IMG/VR virus record: IMGVR_UViG_3300035703_000010
Coordinates: 124,001-188,000 of that record
Source: a virus
Direction: 5' to 3' (one strand)
DNA: 64,000 nt
Shown here: positions 9,560-18,002 of the stretch, piece after piece
Numbering within the stretch: the stretch's first letter is position 1
Layout of the letters: each line of letters begins with the position of its first letter
Made by a program: the position numbers and the translations under genes
The notes under the pieces: generated by a model
The model's input: only the letters and a program-made list of their open reading frames with translations
What the model was told of the DNA's origin: nothing
Databases searched by the model: none

Positions 9560-10513
9560 TTGAACATTGAACATCCGATCTTAATAGTTGATGCTCAAAA
9601 CTTATTTTTAAGAAGTTGGGCTGCATATCCAACTATGAATAAAAATGGAGAACCGATGGGCGGATGCATCGGTTTTCTAAAATCTCTTCAACGTATTTGT
9701 CGTGAAATTCAGCCTTCCCAAGTGTTTGTTGCTTGGGAAGGTGGCGGTTCACAACGAAGAAGAAACTTATATTCTGAATATAAGTTAGGACGAAGACCTG
9801 AAAAATTGAACAGGTTTTATGGCGACGATATACCGGATTCAGAAGAAAACAGAAAGCATCAACTGATAAGCCTATTAGGGATGTTAAAGTTTACTCCTGT
9901 TTGTCAGATCTATGTTTCAGATTGTGAAGGTGATGATGTCATAGCTCACCTTTGTAAAGGTCCGTTTAGGAATGATAAAAAAGTAATTGTCTCTTCAGAT
10001 AAAGACATGTATCAATTGTTAGATGACAAAACAGACATATACAGTCTTCATAAGAAAAAGATAGTTACTGCTGATAATATCTTTGAAGATTACAGGATAA
10101 AGACGCACAATTTTGCAATAGCAAAAGCAATTTGTGGAGATTCTGGTGATAATGTTCCTGGCGTAAAAGGTGTTGGATTTAAAAAGGTTGCATCTAAAAT
10201 TCCAATTCTTGCTGGAGATCAAGAGCTTATTTTGCAGGAAGTTTTTGACTTTTGTCAATCAAGAATTGATGAGTCTATTATTTATCGTCGCATCATGGAA
10301 AACGTTGACGACGTAAAACGAAACTGGAAATTAGTTCATTTAGACGGTGGAATGTTATCAGCAGATCAAGTTTCTAAAGTGCAATATGTTATCGATACAT
10401 TTGTTCCTAAGGTTGATAGGATGGGATTGATTAGAGCATTAGTCAAAGAAGGAATTGAAGACTTTGACATCGAAGGCTTTTTTTACGATCTGAATCCATT
10501 AGTTAAACGCTGA
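9560..10513 (+). CDS. 5'-3' exonuclease / RNase H-like (FEN family)
   Basis: About 317 residues. It has the flap-endonuclease fold signature: ILIVDAQNLFLR near the N-terminus, VAWEGGGSQRRR, SDCEGDDVIAHL, IVSSDKDMYQLL and CGDSGDNVPGVKGVGFKKA-like helix-hairpin-helix residues. It should remove RNA primers and 5' flaps, as T4 RNase H does, and complements the exonuclease-less family A polymerase. The start is likely TTG at 9560, which sits 7 bases after AGGAG (9548-9552); a TTG at 9554 overlapping the dut stop is the alternative. Confidence 0.88.
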   Translation: MNIEHPILIVDAQNLFLRSWAAYPTMNKNGEPMGGCIGFLKSLQRICREIQPSQVFVAWEGGGSQRRRNLYSEYKLGRRPEKLNRFYGDDIPDSEENRKHQLISLLGMLKFTPVCQIYVSDCEGDDVIAHLCKGPFRNDKKVIVSSDKDMYQLLDDKTDIYSLHKKKIVTADNIFEDYRIKTHNFAIAKAICGDSGDNVPGVKGVGFKKVASKIPILAGDQELILQEVFDFCQSRIDESIIYRRIMENVDDVKRNWKLVHLDGGMLSADQVSKVQYVIDTFVPKVDRMGLIRALVKEGIEDFDIEGFFYDLNPLVKR

Positions 10514-10524
10514 TTAACATTTTT

Positions 10525-11946
10525 ATGACTACACAAAATACAACTCCTACGTTCGGTACTTACGGCAAGTCTTTTCAAGAAAAGATCATGCAAGCTTTGT
10601 TAACCGATTGGAAGTTTGCAGAACAAATGACTGAAGTTTTCAATTCTTCATATTTTGAATTGAAATATCTTCAATTCCTCGCAGACAGGTATTTCTCATA
10701 CTCTAAGAAATACAAGGTTTTTCCGACTCTACAACTTCTTGCTACAATTATCAAAGAAGATCTTAAGGTAGGAACAGATGTTATTCTTCGCGATCAAATC
10801 ATTGACTATCTTCAACGAATGAAGAGCAATCCTGACGCAGGAGATCTACAATTCGTTCGTGAAAAATCTTTGGACTTTTGCCGCAAGCAAGCGTTGAAGG
10901 CAGCTTTAGAAAATGCTGTCGATCAAATGCAAGCAGATAAATACGAGTCGATTGTAGAATCTATCAAAAAAGCTGTCCAGGTAGGAACGGCTCCTTCTGT
11001 CGGTCATGACTTTTTTAATGAACTAGATGCTAGATTTACTCGTCTAAAAAGAGATACTATCCCGACTGGTATTCCTGAGTTAGATAAAAAAGAAATTTTG
11101 CATGGTGGTTCTGGAAAAGGTGAACTTCTTTGCGTAGTAGGTGGTTCTGGTTCTGGTAAATCACACTTTTTGACTATGATTGGTGCAAATGCATTGCGTC
11201 ATGGAAAGAATGTTCTTCATTATACCTTTGAGCTATCTGAAACTGCTGTCGGTATTCGTTATGATTCAAATCTATGTGATATTGATTCCAATGAAGTAAT
11301 GGATCGCAAAGAAGAAGTCAAGAAATTCTATGATGACAACAAGGGATTAGGAAGGTTATTCATCAAGGAGTATCCTACGAACACTGCGTCGATCTTCACG
11401 ATTCGATCCCACGTCGAAAGGTTGGATCTTAAGGGGTTTAAACCTGATATCATCGTCATAGATTATGCAGATATCATGAGATCGACGCGTCAGTTCGATT
11501 CTTTACGACATGAACTTAAGCTTGTCTATGAAGAGCTTAGAGGGCTAGCAATGGAATATGGCGTTCCTATTTGGACTGCATCACAATCCAACAAGGAAGG
11601 AGCAAATGCTGAAGTTATCGACATGACAAACATGTCTGAGGCCTATGGTAAGGCGATGATTTGTGACTTCATCATTTCAGTTTCTCGCCGGTCTCATGAA
11701 AAGGCTACAGGATGGGGTCGACTTTTCGTTGCAAAGAACCGTGCTGGTCGAGACGGTCTTGTTTTTCCTGCAAAGATTAATACCGCAAGAAGCCAATTTG
11801 AAATTGTTGGTGCAGCAGACGTTCCAGAAGCAGCTACTGTATCAGATGATGAAGCTCAAAAAAGAGCACTTCGAGCAAAATGGCAAGAATTAAAGAAAGA
11901 ATTTTCGACTCAAAAGCCGAACAACTTAGAAGCTAACGTTATATAA
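10525..11946 (+). CDS. DnaB/gp41-like replicative helicase
   Basis: A 473-residue RecA-fold hexameric helicase. An N-terminal helical region (about 1-160) precedes Walker A VVGGSGSGKSH (205-214), the family motif HYTFELSETAVGIRYD, Walker B DIIVIDYADIM, and the DnaB-type motif PIWTASQSN. It unwinds DNA ahead of the replisome. It is intact and carries no intein, although T4-like gp41 genes are known split-intein sites. It is flanked by the exonuclease and ribonucleotide reductase genes. Confidence 0.9.
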   Translation: MTTQNTTPTFGTYGKSFQEKIMQALLTDWKFAEQMTEVFNSSYFELKYLQFLADRYFSYSKKYKVFPTLQLLATIIKEDLKVGTDVILRDQIIDYLQRMKSNPDAGDLQFVREKSLDFCRKQALKAALENAVDQMQADKYESIVESIKKAVQVGTAPSVGHDFFNELDARFTRLKRDTIPTGIPELDKKEILHGGSGKGELLCVVGGSGSGKSHFLTMIGANALRHGKNVLHYTFELSETAVGIRYDSNLCDIDSNEVMDRKEEVKKFYDDNKGLGRLFIKEYPTNTASIFTIRSHVERLDLKGFKPDIIVIDYADIMRSTRQFDSLRHELKLVYEELRGLAMEYGVPIWTASQSNKEGANAEVIDMTNMSEAYGKAMICDFIISVSRRSHEKATGWGRLFVAKNRAGRDGLVFPAKINTARSQFEIVGAADVPEAATVSDDEAQKRALRAKWQELKKEFSTQKPNNLEANVI

Positions 11947-11948
11947 TT
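11942..11948 (+). promoter_or_regulatory. Candidate -10 box TATAATT before nrdJ
   Basis: TATAATT lies 33 bases before the ribonucleotide reductase ATG and matches similar boxes at 17460 and 25176. No clear -35 element; promoter role is inferred. Confidence 0.3.
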
Positions 11949-11974
11949 AAATTTCCCTAAACAGAGAACAACAA

Positions 11975-14554
11975 ATGACACACACACGAGATGAAGCATT
12001 TAAGGCATCGTTGGAATATTTCAATGGAGACGAATTGGCTGCATCAGTCTTCGTCGATAAGTACGCTCTAAGAACTCCAAAGGGTGAGTTATTAGAACTT
12101 ACTCCATCTGATATGCATCGTCGCATTGCTAAGGAGTTTGCTAGAATCGAGGCAAAGTATCCTAATCCACTCTCTGAGAAGGAAATTTTTTGTCTGTTGG
12201 CAGACGTCGAACACCTCGACATTGCACAAAGAGACAGGATGTCTATTGAAGAGCTTGCAAAGGAATCTAGAGGTTTAGGTCCAATCGTTCCCCAAGGTTC
12301 TCCTATGTCTGCAATTGGTAATGATTTCCAATACCAATCATTATCAAACTGCTTCGTCATTCAGTCACCCTACGATTCCTACGCAGGTATTCTTAAGGCC
12401 GACCAAGAACAAGCTCAGATCATGAAGCGTCGTGGTGGTGTTGGTTTCGATATCTCTACGATTCGTCCAAAGGGTATCGTAACAGCCAACGCAGCTCGTA
12501 CCACCGATGGTATCGGCGTCTTCATGGAGAGGTTCTCCAATACCTGCCGTGAGGTTGCTCAAGGTGGTCGTCGTGGTGCCTTGATGTTGACCATTGATGT
12601 TCATCATCCAGAGATTCGAACCTTCATCAACATCAAGCGAGACCTTAAGAAGGTTACCGGTGCTAACATCTCCATCCGTCTTACTGACGAGTTTATGCAG
12701 GCAGTGAAGGATGGCACACAAGTTCAACTTCGTTTCCCAGTAGAGAAGGATGCAAAGCACTCAATCGAACAAATGGTTGATGCCAAGCAACTTTGGCACG
12801 AGATCATCGAGGCAGCTTGGGCTTCTGCAGAGCCAGGTTTGCTCTTCTGGGATACCGTCAAGAAGAGAACTCCAACTGAGGCATACACTTCTTGTGGCTA
12901 TGGTTCGACTTCTACAAATCCATGCGGAGAGATCGTTCTTTCTCCATACGATTCTTGCAGATTGCTTCTCGTCAATCTCTATAAGTTTGTCAAAAATCCA
13001 TTCACTTCAGCCGCAGCTTTTGACAACGAAAGATTCAAGGACGTCGCTGTCAAGGCCCAAAGACTCATGGACGATTTGATCGACCTGGAGATCGAGGCGG
13101 TAGACAAGATTATCGCCAAGATCCAAAATGATCCAGAACCTGAAGAAGTCAAACAAGCCGAGCTCGATCTTTGGAACAAGATTAAGAAGGCAGCTCTTGG
13201 TGGAAGAAGGACTGGTTTAGGTATCACGGCCCTTGGCGATACTCTAGCGGCGATGGGATTCGTCTACGGCTCAAAGATTTCTATCCAGATGACAGAGTCT
13301 CTCTATAAGGCGCTGGCTCTATCTGCCTATCGTTCGACGGTAACGATGGCAGCAGAGCGTGGTGCATTCCCTGTCTTTTCTCACAAGCTTGAGGAGAAGC
13401 ATCCGTTCATCCAACAAATTCTCGAGTCAGACCCCGACCTCGTAAAGGATTATAAGAAGCATGGTCGCCGAAACATCGCTCTAACGACGACTGCGCCAGC
13501 TGGTTCTGTTTCTGTTCTTACGCAAACGACAAGTGGTATCGAACCGGCGTTCATGCTCTTCTACAAGCGCCGCAAGAAGGTCAACTGTGATGATCCAAAC
13601 ACCAGAGTCGACTTCGTCGATCCGCTCGGCGACAAGTGGCAAGAGTTCATGGTCTACCACCACGCTTTCAAGAAGTGGATGGAGGTCAATCATAAGACCG
13701 AGGAGCACGTCGCAGAGTCTCCATATCATGGCGGTACAGCCAATGAGATCGACTGGGTTGCCAAGGTGGATCTACAAGCGGCAGCGCAGAAGTGGATCTG
13801 CCATTCTATTTCTAACACCACTAACATTCCAAACTCAACTTCTGTCGACGTTGTTAAGGACATCTACATGAAGGGTTGGGAGACTGGATGTAAGGGCGTC
13901 ACTATCTATCGTGATGGTTGTCGAACCGGCGTCCTTGTGGCCGAGACGAAGAAGGAAGAGAGAAAGGTCGATGCTTCTGACCAACCGGAAACAATGGTAG
14001 AAAGCCACGCGCCAAAACGACCAAAAGAACTAACATGTGATATTCATAGAATTAACGTGAGGTCAGGAAATGACAACGAGTCATATCTTGTGTTGGTCGG
14101 TAAGCTAGCTGGTAAGCCTTATGAGATTTTCTGCGGATTGTCTCAACACGTCGAAGTTCCAAAGAAGGCTAAGACCGGAGTTCTTATTAAGAATGGCAAG
14201 AAAGACGGCGTAGCAACTTATAATCTCCAGATTCCAATTGGAGACGATGACCATCTTCTCTTCAAGGACGTTGTTGAGTTGTTCGCAAATCCCAACCATG
14301 GTGCCATGACAAGGACATTATCGCTAGCACTTCGACATGGTGTACCAGTTCAATACGTCGTTGAACAATTACAAAAGGATAAGCACAGTGGTCTACAGTC
14401 TTTCTCTAAGGCTGTTTCTAGAGTCCTAAAGACTTACATTCCTGATGGAACCAAGTCTCAATCAGACAAGACTTGTTCTTCTTGCGGAGTTGAAGGTTTG
14501 ATTTACAAAGAAGGATGCGTTACCTGTGCGTCGTGTGGCTGGAGCAAATGTTGA
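11975..14554 (+). CDS. nrdJ: Class II (adenosylcobalamin-dependent) ribonucleotide reductase
   Basis: An 859-residue single-subunit ribonucleoside reductase. It shows LSNCFVIQSPYDS, a Gly-rich RRGGVGFDIS segment, SNTCREVAQGGRRG, the NPCGEI motif (NPCGEIVLSPYDSC), and a C-terminal TSCPD-like domain ending in paired CxxC motifs (TCSSCG and TCASCG). These features and the absence of any nrdB-like gene nearby point to a B12-dependent class II enzyme reducing NTPs or NDPs for phage DNA synthesis. Codon choice looks more GC-rich than in neighbouring small genes. No intein is present. Confidence 0.88.
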   Translation: MTHTRDEAFKASLEYFNGDELAASVFVDKYALRTPKGELLELTPSDMHRRIAKEFARIEAKYPNPLSEKEIFCLLADVEHLDIAQRDRMSIEELAKESRGLGPIVPQGSPMSAIGNDFQYQSLSNCFVIQSPYDSYAGILKADQEQAQIMKRRGGVGFDISTIRPKGIVTANAARTTDGIGVFMERFSNTCREVAQGGRRGALMLTIDVHHPEIRTFINIKRDLKKVTGANISIRLTDEFMQAVKDGTQVQLRFPVEKDAKHSIEQMVDAKQLWHEIIEAAWASAEPGLLFWDTVKKRTPTEAYTSCGYGSTSTNPCGEIVLSPYDSCRLLLVNLYKFVKNPFTSAAAFDNERFKDVAVKAQRLMDDLIDLEIEAVDKIIAKIQNDPEPEEVKQAELDLWNKIKKAALGGRRTGLGITALGDTLAAMGFVYGSKISIQMTESLYKALALSAYRSTVTMAAERGAFPVFSHKLEEKHPFIQQILESDPDLVKDYKKHGRRNIALTTTAPAGSVSVLTQTTSGIEPAFMLFYKRRKKVNCDDPNTRVDFVDPLGDKWQEFMVYHHAFKKWMEVNHKTEEHVAESPYHGGTANEIDWVAKVDLQAAAQKWICHSISNTTNIPNSTSVDVVKDIYMKGWETGCKGVTIYRDGCRTGVLVAETKKEERKVDASDQPETMVESHAPKRPKELTCDIHRINVRSGNDNESYLVLVGKLAGKPYEIFCGLSQHVEVPKKAKTGVLIKNGKKDGVATYNLQIPIGDDDHLLFKDVVELFANPNHGAMTRTLSLALRHGVPVQYVVEQLQKDKHSGLQSFSKAVSRVLKTYIPDGTKSQSDKTCSSCGVEGLIYKEGCVTCASCGWSKC

Positions 14555-14570
14555 GTAATATTTAGTTTTT

Positions 14571-14900
14571 ATGAAAATAAAAATTGCTGATCTGCGAAAA
14601 CTAATTCGTGAGAATTATGCTAGGGAAATTCCTCAATATGCAGTTGAGCAAGCATATTCTTCTTCAATAAAATTAAAAAGTCCAAAAAGAATTGCAGATA
14701 GATGCAAAGAAGAATTAGAGCATTATTTTAAGATGCATATTAATTCTACTTCATCAGGTCCTGCAGATATGAGAAAGAAGATTTTAAAAATGCATAATGT
14801 TTTTGAAACTATGAAAGAAGAAATTATAGATTCAAAAAACATTAAAGATGAATTAAAAGACATTATCGATCAAACAGTAAGACGATTCTTATTCATTTAA
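14571..14900 (+). CDS. Small tagged helical protein
   Basis: A 109-residue protein of unknown function. The N-terminus IADLRKLIRENYAREI is one of the recurring amphipathic leaders with a hydrophobic-hydrophobic-x-E core (LIRE). The rest is predominantly charged and helical (KEELEHYF, MKEEIIDSKNIKDEL). It sits between nrdJ and thyX but need not share their function. Confidence 0.6.
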   Translation: MKIKIADLRKLIRENYAREIPQYAVEQAYSSSIKLKSPKRIADRCKEELEHYFKMHINSTSSGPADMRKKILKMHNVFETMKEEIIDSKNIKDELKDIIDQTVRRFLFI

Positions 14901-14925
14901 TTTTTACAATTTATAATATTCAACC

Positions 14926-15585
14926 ATGCCATCGCAACCAAACAAAGTAGAATTAATTGGTTTTTATGGGTCAGATGAATCGCATGCACTTTCAGCATGG
15001 ACTTCAACATCAAGAGACCTGACTGAAGACAAAAAAGACAGAATTCCAAAGTTGCTTAAAATGTTAGCAGAAAATGGACATGAAACTCCCTTTGAAAAGA
15101 GTTCACTCCACTTTCTAGTAACGACAGATATCGCTTCTCATATTCATCTACTTAAGCATCGAATTGGTGTTTCTATCAACGCTGAATCAGCACGTTACAA
15201 GGAACTTAAGGAAGACAAATACTACGTTCCAGTCGATTGGGATCTTGAAGAGCGCGAAGCTTACATTGAGCATCTAGAGTCAAGCTTGCAAAAGTATCAT
15301 TCAACTCTGGAAAGACTTGTCCAAAAAGGAATGAGTCGTAAACGTGCTAAGGAATCAGCTAGGCTCTATCTTCCGTATGGAAATCAGATCACTGCAGATG
15401 TAATGTTCAATTTTCGCAGTTTCGTTCATTTCATTAGGTTACGATATTCAGAACATGCTCAATTAGAGATTAAAGACATTGCAAAGCAAATGTTGGAATT
15501 GGTTCAAGAGACTGAATCATTTTCAGCAACAATGGATGCATTCGGATTAACTGTCGATGGGAAAGTTAGAGGTCCATTTACATGA
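14926..15585 (+). CDS. thyX: Flavin-dependent thymidylate synthase
   Basis: A 219-residue ThyX family protein. The signature reads KHRIGVSINAESARYKE (77-93), a phage-like variant of the RHRxxSxNxxSxR motif with Lys for the first Arg and one extra residue. The upstream HETPFEKSSLHF and the C-terminal FRSFVHFIRLRY also fit ThyX. It methylates dUMP to dTMP using FAD, NADPH and methylenetetrahydrofolate. A ThyA-family enzyme is also encoded (36480), so this is probably the true dTMP synthase. Its stop overlaps the next start. Confidence 0.92.
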   Translation: MPSQPNKVELIGFYGSDESHALSAWTSTSRDLTEDKKDRIPKLLKMLAENGHETPFEKSSLHFLVTTDIASHIHLLKHRIGVSINAESARYKELKEDKYYVPVDWDLEEREAYIEHLESSLQKYHSTLERLVQKGMSRKRAKESARLYLPYGNQITADVMFNFRSFVHFIRLRYSEHAQLEIKDIAKQMLELVQETESFSATMDAFGLTVDGKVRGPFT

Positions 15586-16178
15586 GCAAAATTATTGTCA
15601 TAGAAGGGCCTGATCGTTGCGGAAAAGCAACACAAGCAAAGCTTTTAAGAGAACGTTTAGCTAGTTTTGGAATAATGTCAACGATAGTTGAAGTTCCAGT
15701 AAGGTCTGCTGTAACGTATAGGATCATTTACTGGATGCTACAAAACGGCCTGGCCAAAAAATTTCCAAAATTATTCCAGGTATTACAGTTCTTAAATAGA
15801 AAGATTTTTCAATTATTAGACCTGCCTGGTCTAGAGAAGCAATATGACGCTATCATTTTTGATAGATGGAGTTTATCGACAATTGTTTATGGTGGTGCTT
15901 CAGGAGTGTCGCAAGATTTTACTGTTAAACTTTCAAAACATCTTAGACAACCAGATCATACGTTTATTTTATTAGGTATGTCTTTTCCTCATGAAGCAGA
16001 AGATGTTTACGAGGCTGATAAAAACTTGCAAGAAGACGTAAGAATTCGATATTCTTTATGGGCTGCTAATCATCCAAATGATACGACAATGATTAACTGT
16101 CAACAAAATAAGAAGAAAATATCAGTTCAAATTTATGAAGTTTTGAAATCAAAAAAGATCATTGACAGCTATAGATGA
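15582..16178 (+). CDS. Thymidylate kinase-like dNMP kinase
   Basis: A 198-residue P-loop kinase. The N-terminal IIVIEGPDRCGKATQ is the thymidylate kinase Walker A with Ala in the usual Ser/Thr place, and AIIFDRWSLSTIVYGG matches the TMP kinase DR(Y/W) motif. It should phosphorylate dTMP or another dNMP. It is translationally coupled to thyX, its likely source of substrate. A second P-loop dNMP kinase is encoded at 31218. Confidence 0.8.
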   Translation: MSKIIVIEGPDRCGKATQAKLLRERLASFGIMSTIVEVPVRSAVTYRIIYWMLQNGLAKKFPKLFQVLQFLNRKIFQLLDLPGLEKQYDAIIFDRWSLSTIVYGGASGVSQDFTVKLSKHLRQPDHTFILLGMSFPHEAEDVYEADKNLQEDVRIRYSLWAANHPNDTTMINCQQNKKKISVQIYEVLKSKKIIDSYR

Positions 16179-16223
16179 TTGATACAAAGTATAAAATTAG
16201 TTGTAAAAGCATAAAGAGGTATT

Positions 16224-16487
16224 ATGAGCTATAAGATTTCAGATTCAGTTGCAATGCGTTTTATTCAAATTTTTCAAGAAGCAGTTCTTCTTGGTGTAGA
16301 TGGTGCGGATCTCATGAGGCAAGTTCGTTTAACTGTAGATTCTACTGATGAAGATACTTTAACTCTTTGTCCTGAATATGAACGAATGGTTGAGTCTCAA
16401 CATAAGAAGTATTTAGAGGATGCAGAGAAGCTTAAGACACAAACTGATGCAACACAAGATTTCCCAAAATTAATTTTTGAGAATTGA
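16224..16487 (+). CDS. Conserved small phage protein, function unknown
   Basis: An 87-residue protein preceded by AAAGAGG. The N-terminal half (MRFIQIFQEAVLLGVDGADLMRQV, shortened here) is amphipathic helical, a pattern I recognise as common in large phages but without a known role. The C-terminal half is charged. No catalytic motif. Confidence 0.55.
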   Translation: MSYKISDSVAMRFIQIFQEAVLLGVDGADLMRQVRLTVDSTDEDTLTLCPEYERMVESQHKKYLEDAEKLKTQTDATQDFPKLIFEN

Positions 16488-16488
16488 T

Positions 16489-16569
16489 ATGACGTTTTCT
16501 TTGGCGTCAGTAGCTGTTATTTTTTCCCTAATAGTTGTTTTTAAATTTTTTATCTCTGAGGATGATTGA
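16489..16569 (+). CDS. Very small single-span membrane protein
   Basis: A 26-codon reading frame starts just after the preceding stop and ends with TGA overlapping the next ATG (TGATG), as expected for a coupled gene. The product is almost entirely hydrophobic (SLASVAVIFSLIVVFKFF) with a short acidic end, consistent with one transmembrane helix. Evidence is positional and compositional only. Confidence 0.45.
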   Translation: MTFSLASVAVIFSLIVVFKFFISEDD

Positions 16570-16934
16570 TGGATAAGCTTCAAGAAATGTGGAATCAACA
16601 AGAAAAATTTATGGAATTGCTTCAATCACGAAGAGGATTTCCTGAATTTCCACTTGACATGAAATCAAAAACCGGTCAAAAGTTCCTCAAAGGAATTACT
16701 CATGAATGTATGCATGAGTTATTTGAAGCTAATCTTCTTTTGAAAAACTCAAAAGACCATAGAGCTACTGACGTAAAAGAATTTAATCGTGAAGATTACA
16801 TTGAAGAACTTGTCGATGCTCTTCACTACTTTTTTGAAATTGCAATTTGTAGTGGTGTTACTATGGATGAACTTCATGAAGCATACATGAAGAAAGGTAG
16901 AATTAACATCAATAGAATTGAAAATGGATATTAA
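16569..16934 (+). CDS. MazG/dUTPase-like all-alpha NTP pyrophosphohydrolase
   Basis: A 121-residue protein. It has the pattern HECMHELFEAN (ExxxE), REDYIEELVDALHYFFEIA (ExxD) and a C-terminal KGRININRIENGY, typical of the all-alpha NTP pyrophosphatase superfamily of phages (MazG-like or dimeric dUTPase-like). It would hydrolyse a (d)NTP to the monophosphate. The ATG at 16569 follows a GAGG Shine-Dalgarno. Confidence 0.7.
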   Translation: MDKLQEMWNQQEKFMELLQSRRGFPEFPLDMKSKTGQKFLKGITHECMHELFEANLLLKNSKDHRATDVKEFNREDYIEELVDALHYFFEIAICSGVTMDELHEAYMKKGRININRIENGY

Positions 16935-16990
16935 AAAGTTCGTCGCACCCCTTTTCAACTTTAATAAGGTGATTATCATCTTTTTGTAAC

Positions 16991-17011
16991 GATGAAAATT
17001 AAATTTTCATC
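16991..17011 (+). promoter_or_regulatory. Hairpin in the hsp20 leader
   Basis: GATGAAAAT pairs perfectly with ATTTTCATC around a 3-base loop, 22-42 bases upstream of the Hsp20 start. A second short pairing (TTTCT with AGAAA, 17014-17027) brackets the AAAGGAG Shine-Dalgarno. It could be an RNA thermometer or simply a leader hairpin. Confidence 0.35.
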
Positions 17012-17032
17012 AATTTCTAAAGGAGAAATAAA

Positions 17033-17395
17033 ATGTTGACTAGGTATTATGGTACCGCTCGTACACCCATGTTTGATTTGTTCGATCCATTTAAGGTTTT
17101 TGATGATTTTGAAGCCTCTAAACATCGTTCAAGATTAGACACGATTGACGAAGAAGGCATTAAAATCGAACTTCCCGGAGTTAAATCAACTGATGTTGAT
17201 GTATCCGTTGAAGGTAGAACATTGAAAGTTTCAGGCAAGTCTAGACATGGAAAAGAATTTAGCTATTCTTATAGTTTAAAATCTGTTGTTGATGATTCTG
17301 GAATTGTTGCAAAACTTGAAGATGGTCTTTTAACGATTACATTACCTAAAAAGCAAGAAAGCTCTGTAAGAAAGATTCCGGTTTCGTCTACTTAA
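17033..17395 (+). CDS. Hsp20 / alpha-crystallin small heat shock protein
   Basis: A 120-residue protein with a short Phe-rich N-terminal arm (MFDLFDPFKVFDDF), an alpha-crystallin domain (about 38-110) with IKIELPGVKSTDVDVS and VAKLEDGLLTITLP, and a C-terminal Ile-Pro motif (KIPV). It is a chaperone holding unfolding proteins. Small heat shock proteins are known from T4-like cyanophages. A strong AAAGGAG precedes the ATG and a terminator follows, so it is probably its own transcription unit. Confidence 0.92.
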   Translation: MLTRYYGTARTPMFDLFDPFKVFDDFEASKHRSRLDTIDEEGIKIELPGVKSTDVDVSVEGRTLKVSGKSRHGKEFSYSYSLKSVVDDSGIVAKLEDGLLTITLPKKQESSVRKIPVSST

Positions 17396-17418
17396 AGTTG
17401 TATTTGATGGTGCTCAAG

Positions 17419-17448
17419 GCTCAATAATAAACGTTATTGAGCTTTTTT
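17419..17448 (+). terminator. Rho-independent terminator after hsp20
   Basis: GCTCAATAA (17419-17427) pairs with TTATTGAGC (17434-17442), 6-base loop, followed by TTTTTT. Confidence 0.85.
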
Positions 17449-17459
17449 ATTTTCTACGA

Positions 17460-17472
17460 TATAATTACTTAC
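17460..17472 (+). promoter_or_regulatory. Candidate promoter motif TATAATTACTTAC
   Basis: The motif lies directly after the hsp20 terminator and 32 bases before the next ATG, where a new promoter is needed. Near-copies occur at 849 and 38542, also before structural or tagged-protein genes. Confidence 0.45.
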
Positions 17473-17491
17473 ATTAACTTTTGGTGATATC

Positions 17492-17983
17492 ATGAATATA
17501 ACAGAATCTAAGCTTAGAGAAATAATCAAAGAAGAATACCTCCGTTTAACACCAGTTTCTGCTGGCGAATTGATGTCTGAACATAGAGCAATGCACCTCG
17601 CAGAAGAGTTAATTAATGAAGGACTATGGGACAGCATCAAAGCTTTAGCTGCTGGAAGTAAAGCAGCTGTAAAAACAGTGGCCGGTGCAGGAGCTGAAGC
17701 ATTAGGAAGTGCTGCAAATTCAGTTGTTGCTCCGATGATCAAAGCTGGAACTGAAGCAGCACAAGCTATTAAGGCAGTAAAAGATGATGCAGTTAAAGCT
17801 GCCGCTGCTGCTGCAGCAGAGTCTTTAAAGAAGTCTATTCAGGCAAGTTTAAAGACATCGATTGCTGATATGATCAAAAAGCTTGTTGCTTCTGGAAAAG
17901 ATGAAGCGACGGCAAAGAAAGAAGCAGGTCAAGCTATCGGACCAGCGCTAAGCCAGGCAATTGCATCAGCATTAAATCAATGA
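17492..17983 (+). CDS. Ala/Lys-rich tagged protein, candidate internal head protein
   Basis: A 163-residue protein beginning with KLREIIKEEYLRL, a clear copy of the recurrent leader. At residues 40-46 it has LINEGLW, which matches the (I/L)xE|G type of T4 prohead protease site and aligns with LEEGLF in the next gene. The remainder is extremely Ala/Lys-rich and helical, with repeated AAAA and KA segments, like phage scaffold/core or DNA-condensing internal proteins. The role is inference from composition and leader. Confidence 0.65.
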   Translation: MNITESKLREIIKEEYLRLTPVSAGELMSEHRAMHLAEELINEGLWDSIKALAAGSKAAVKTVAGAGAEALGSAANSVVAPMIKAGTEAAQAIKAVKDDAVKAAAAAAAESLKKSIQASLKTSIADMIKKLVASGKDEATAKKEAGQAIGPALSQAIASALNQ

Positions 17984-18002
17984 TGAATATTTTAAGGAAA
18001 AT

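Noticed and set aside
12365-13729. Several minus-strand and alternate-frame open frames within the ribonucleotide reductase gene
   Set aside because: The sense frame is a well-conserved enzyme; the others have no recognisable motifs.
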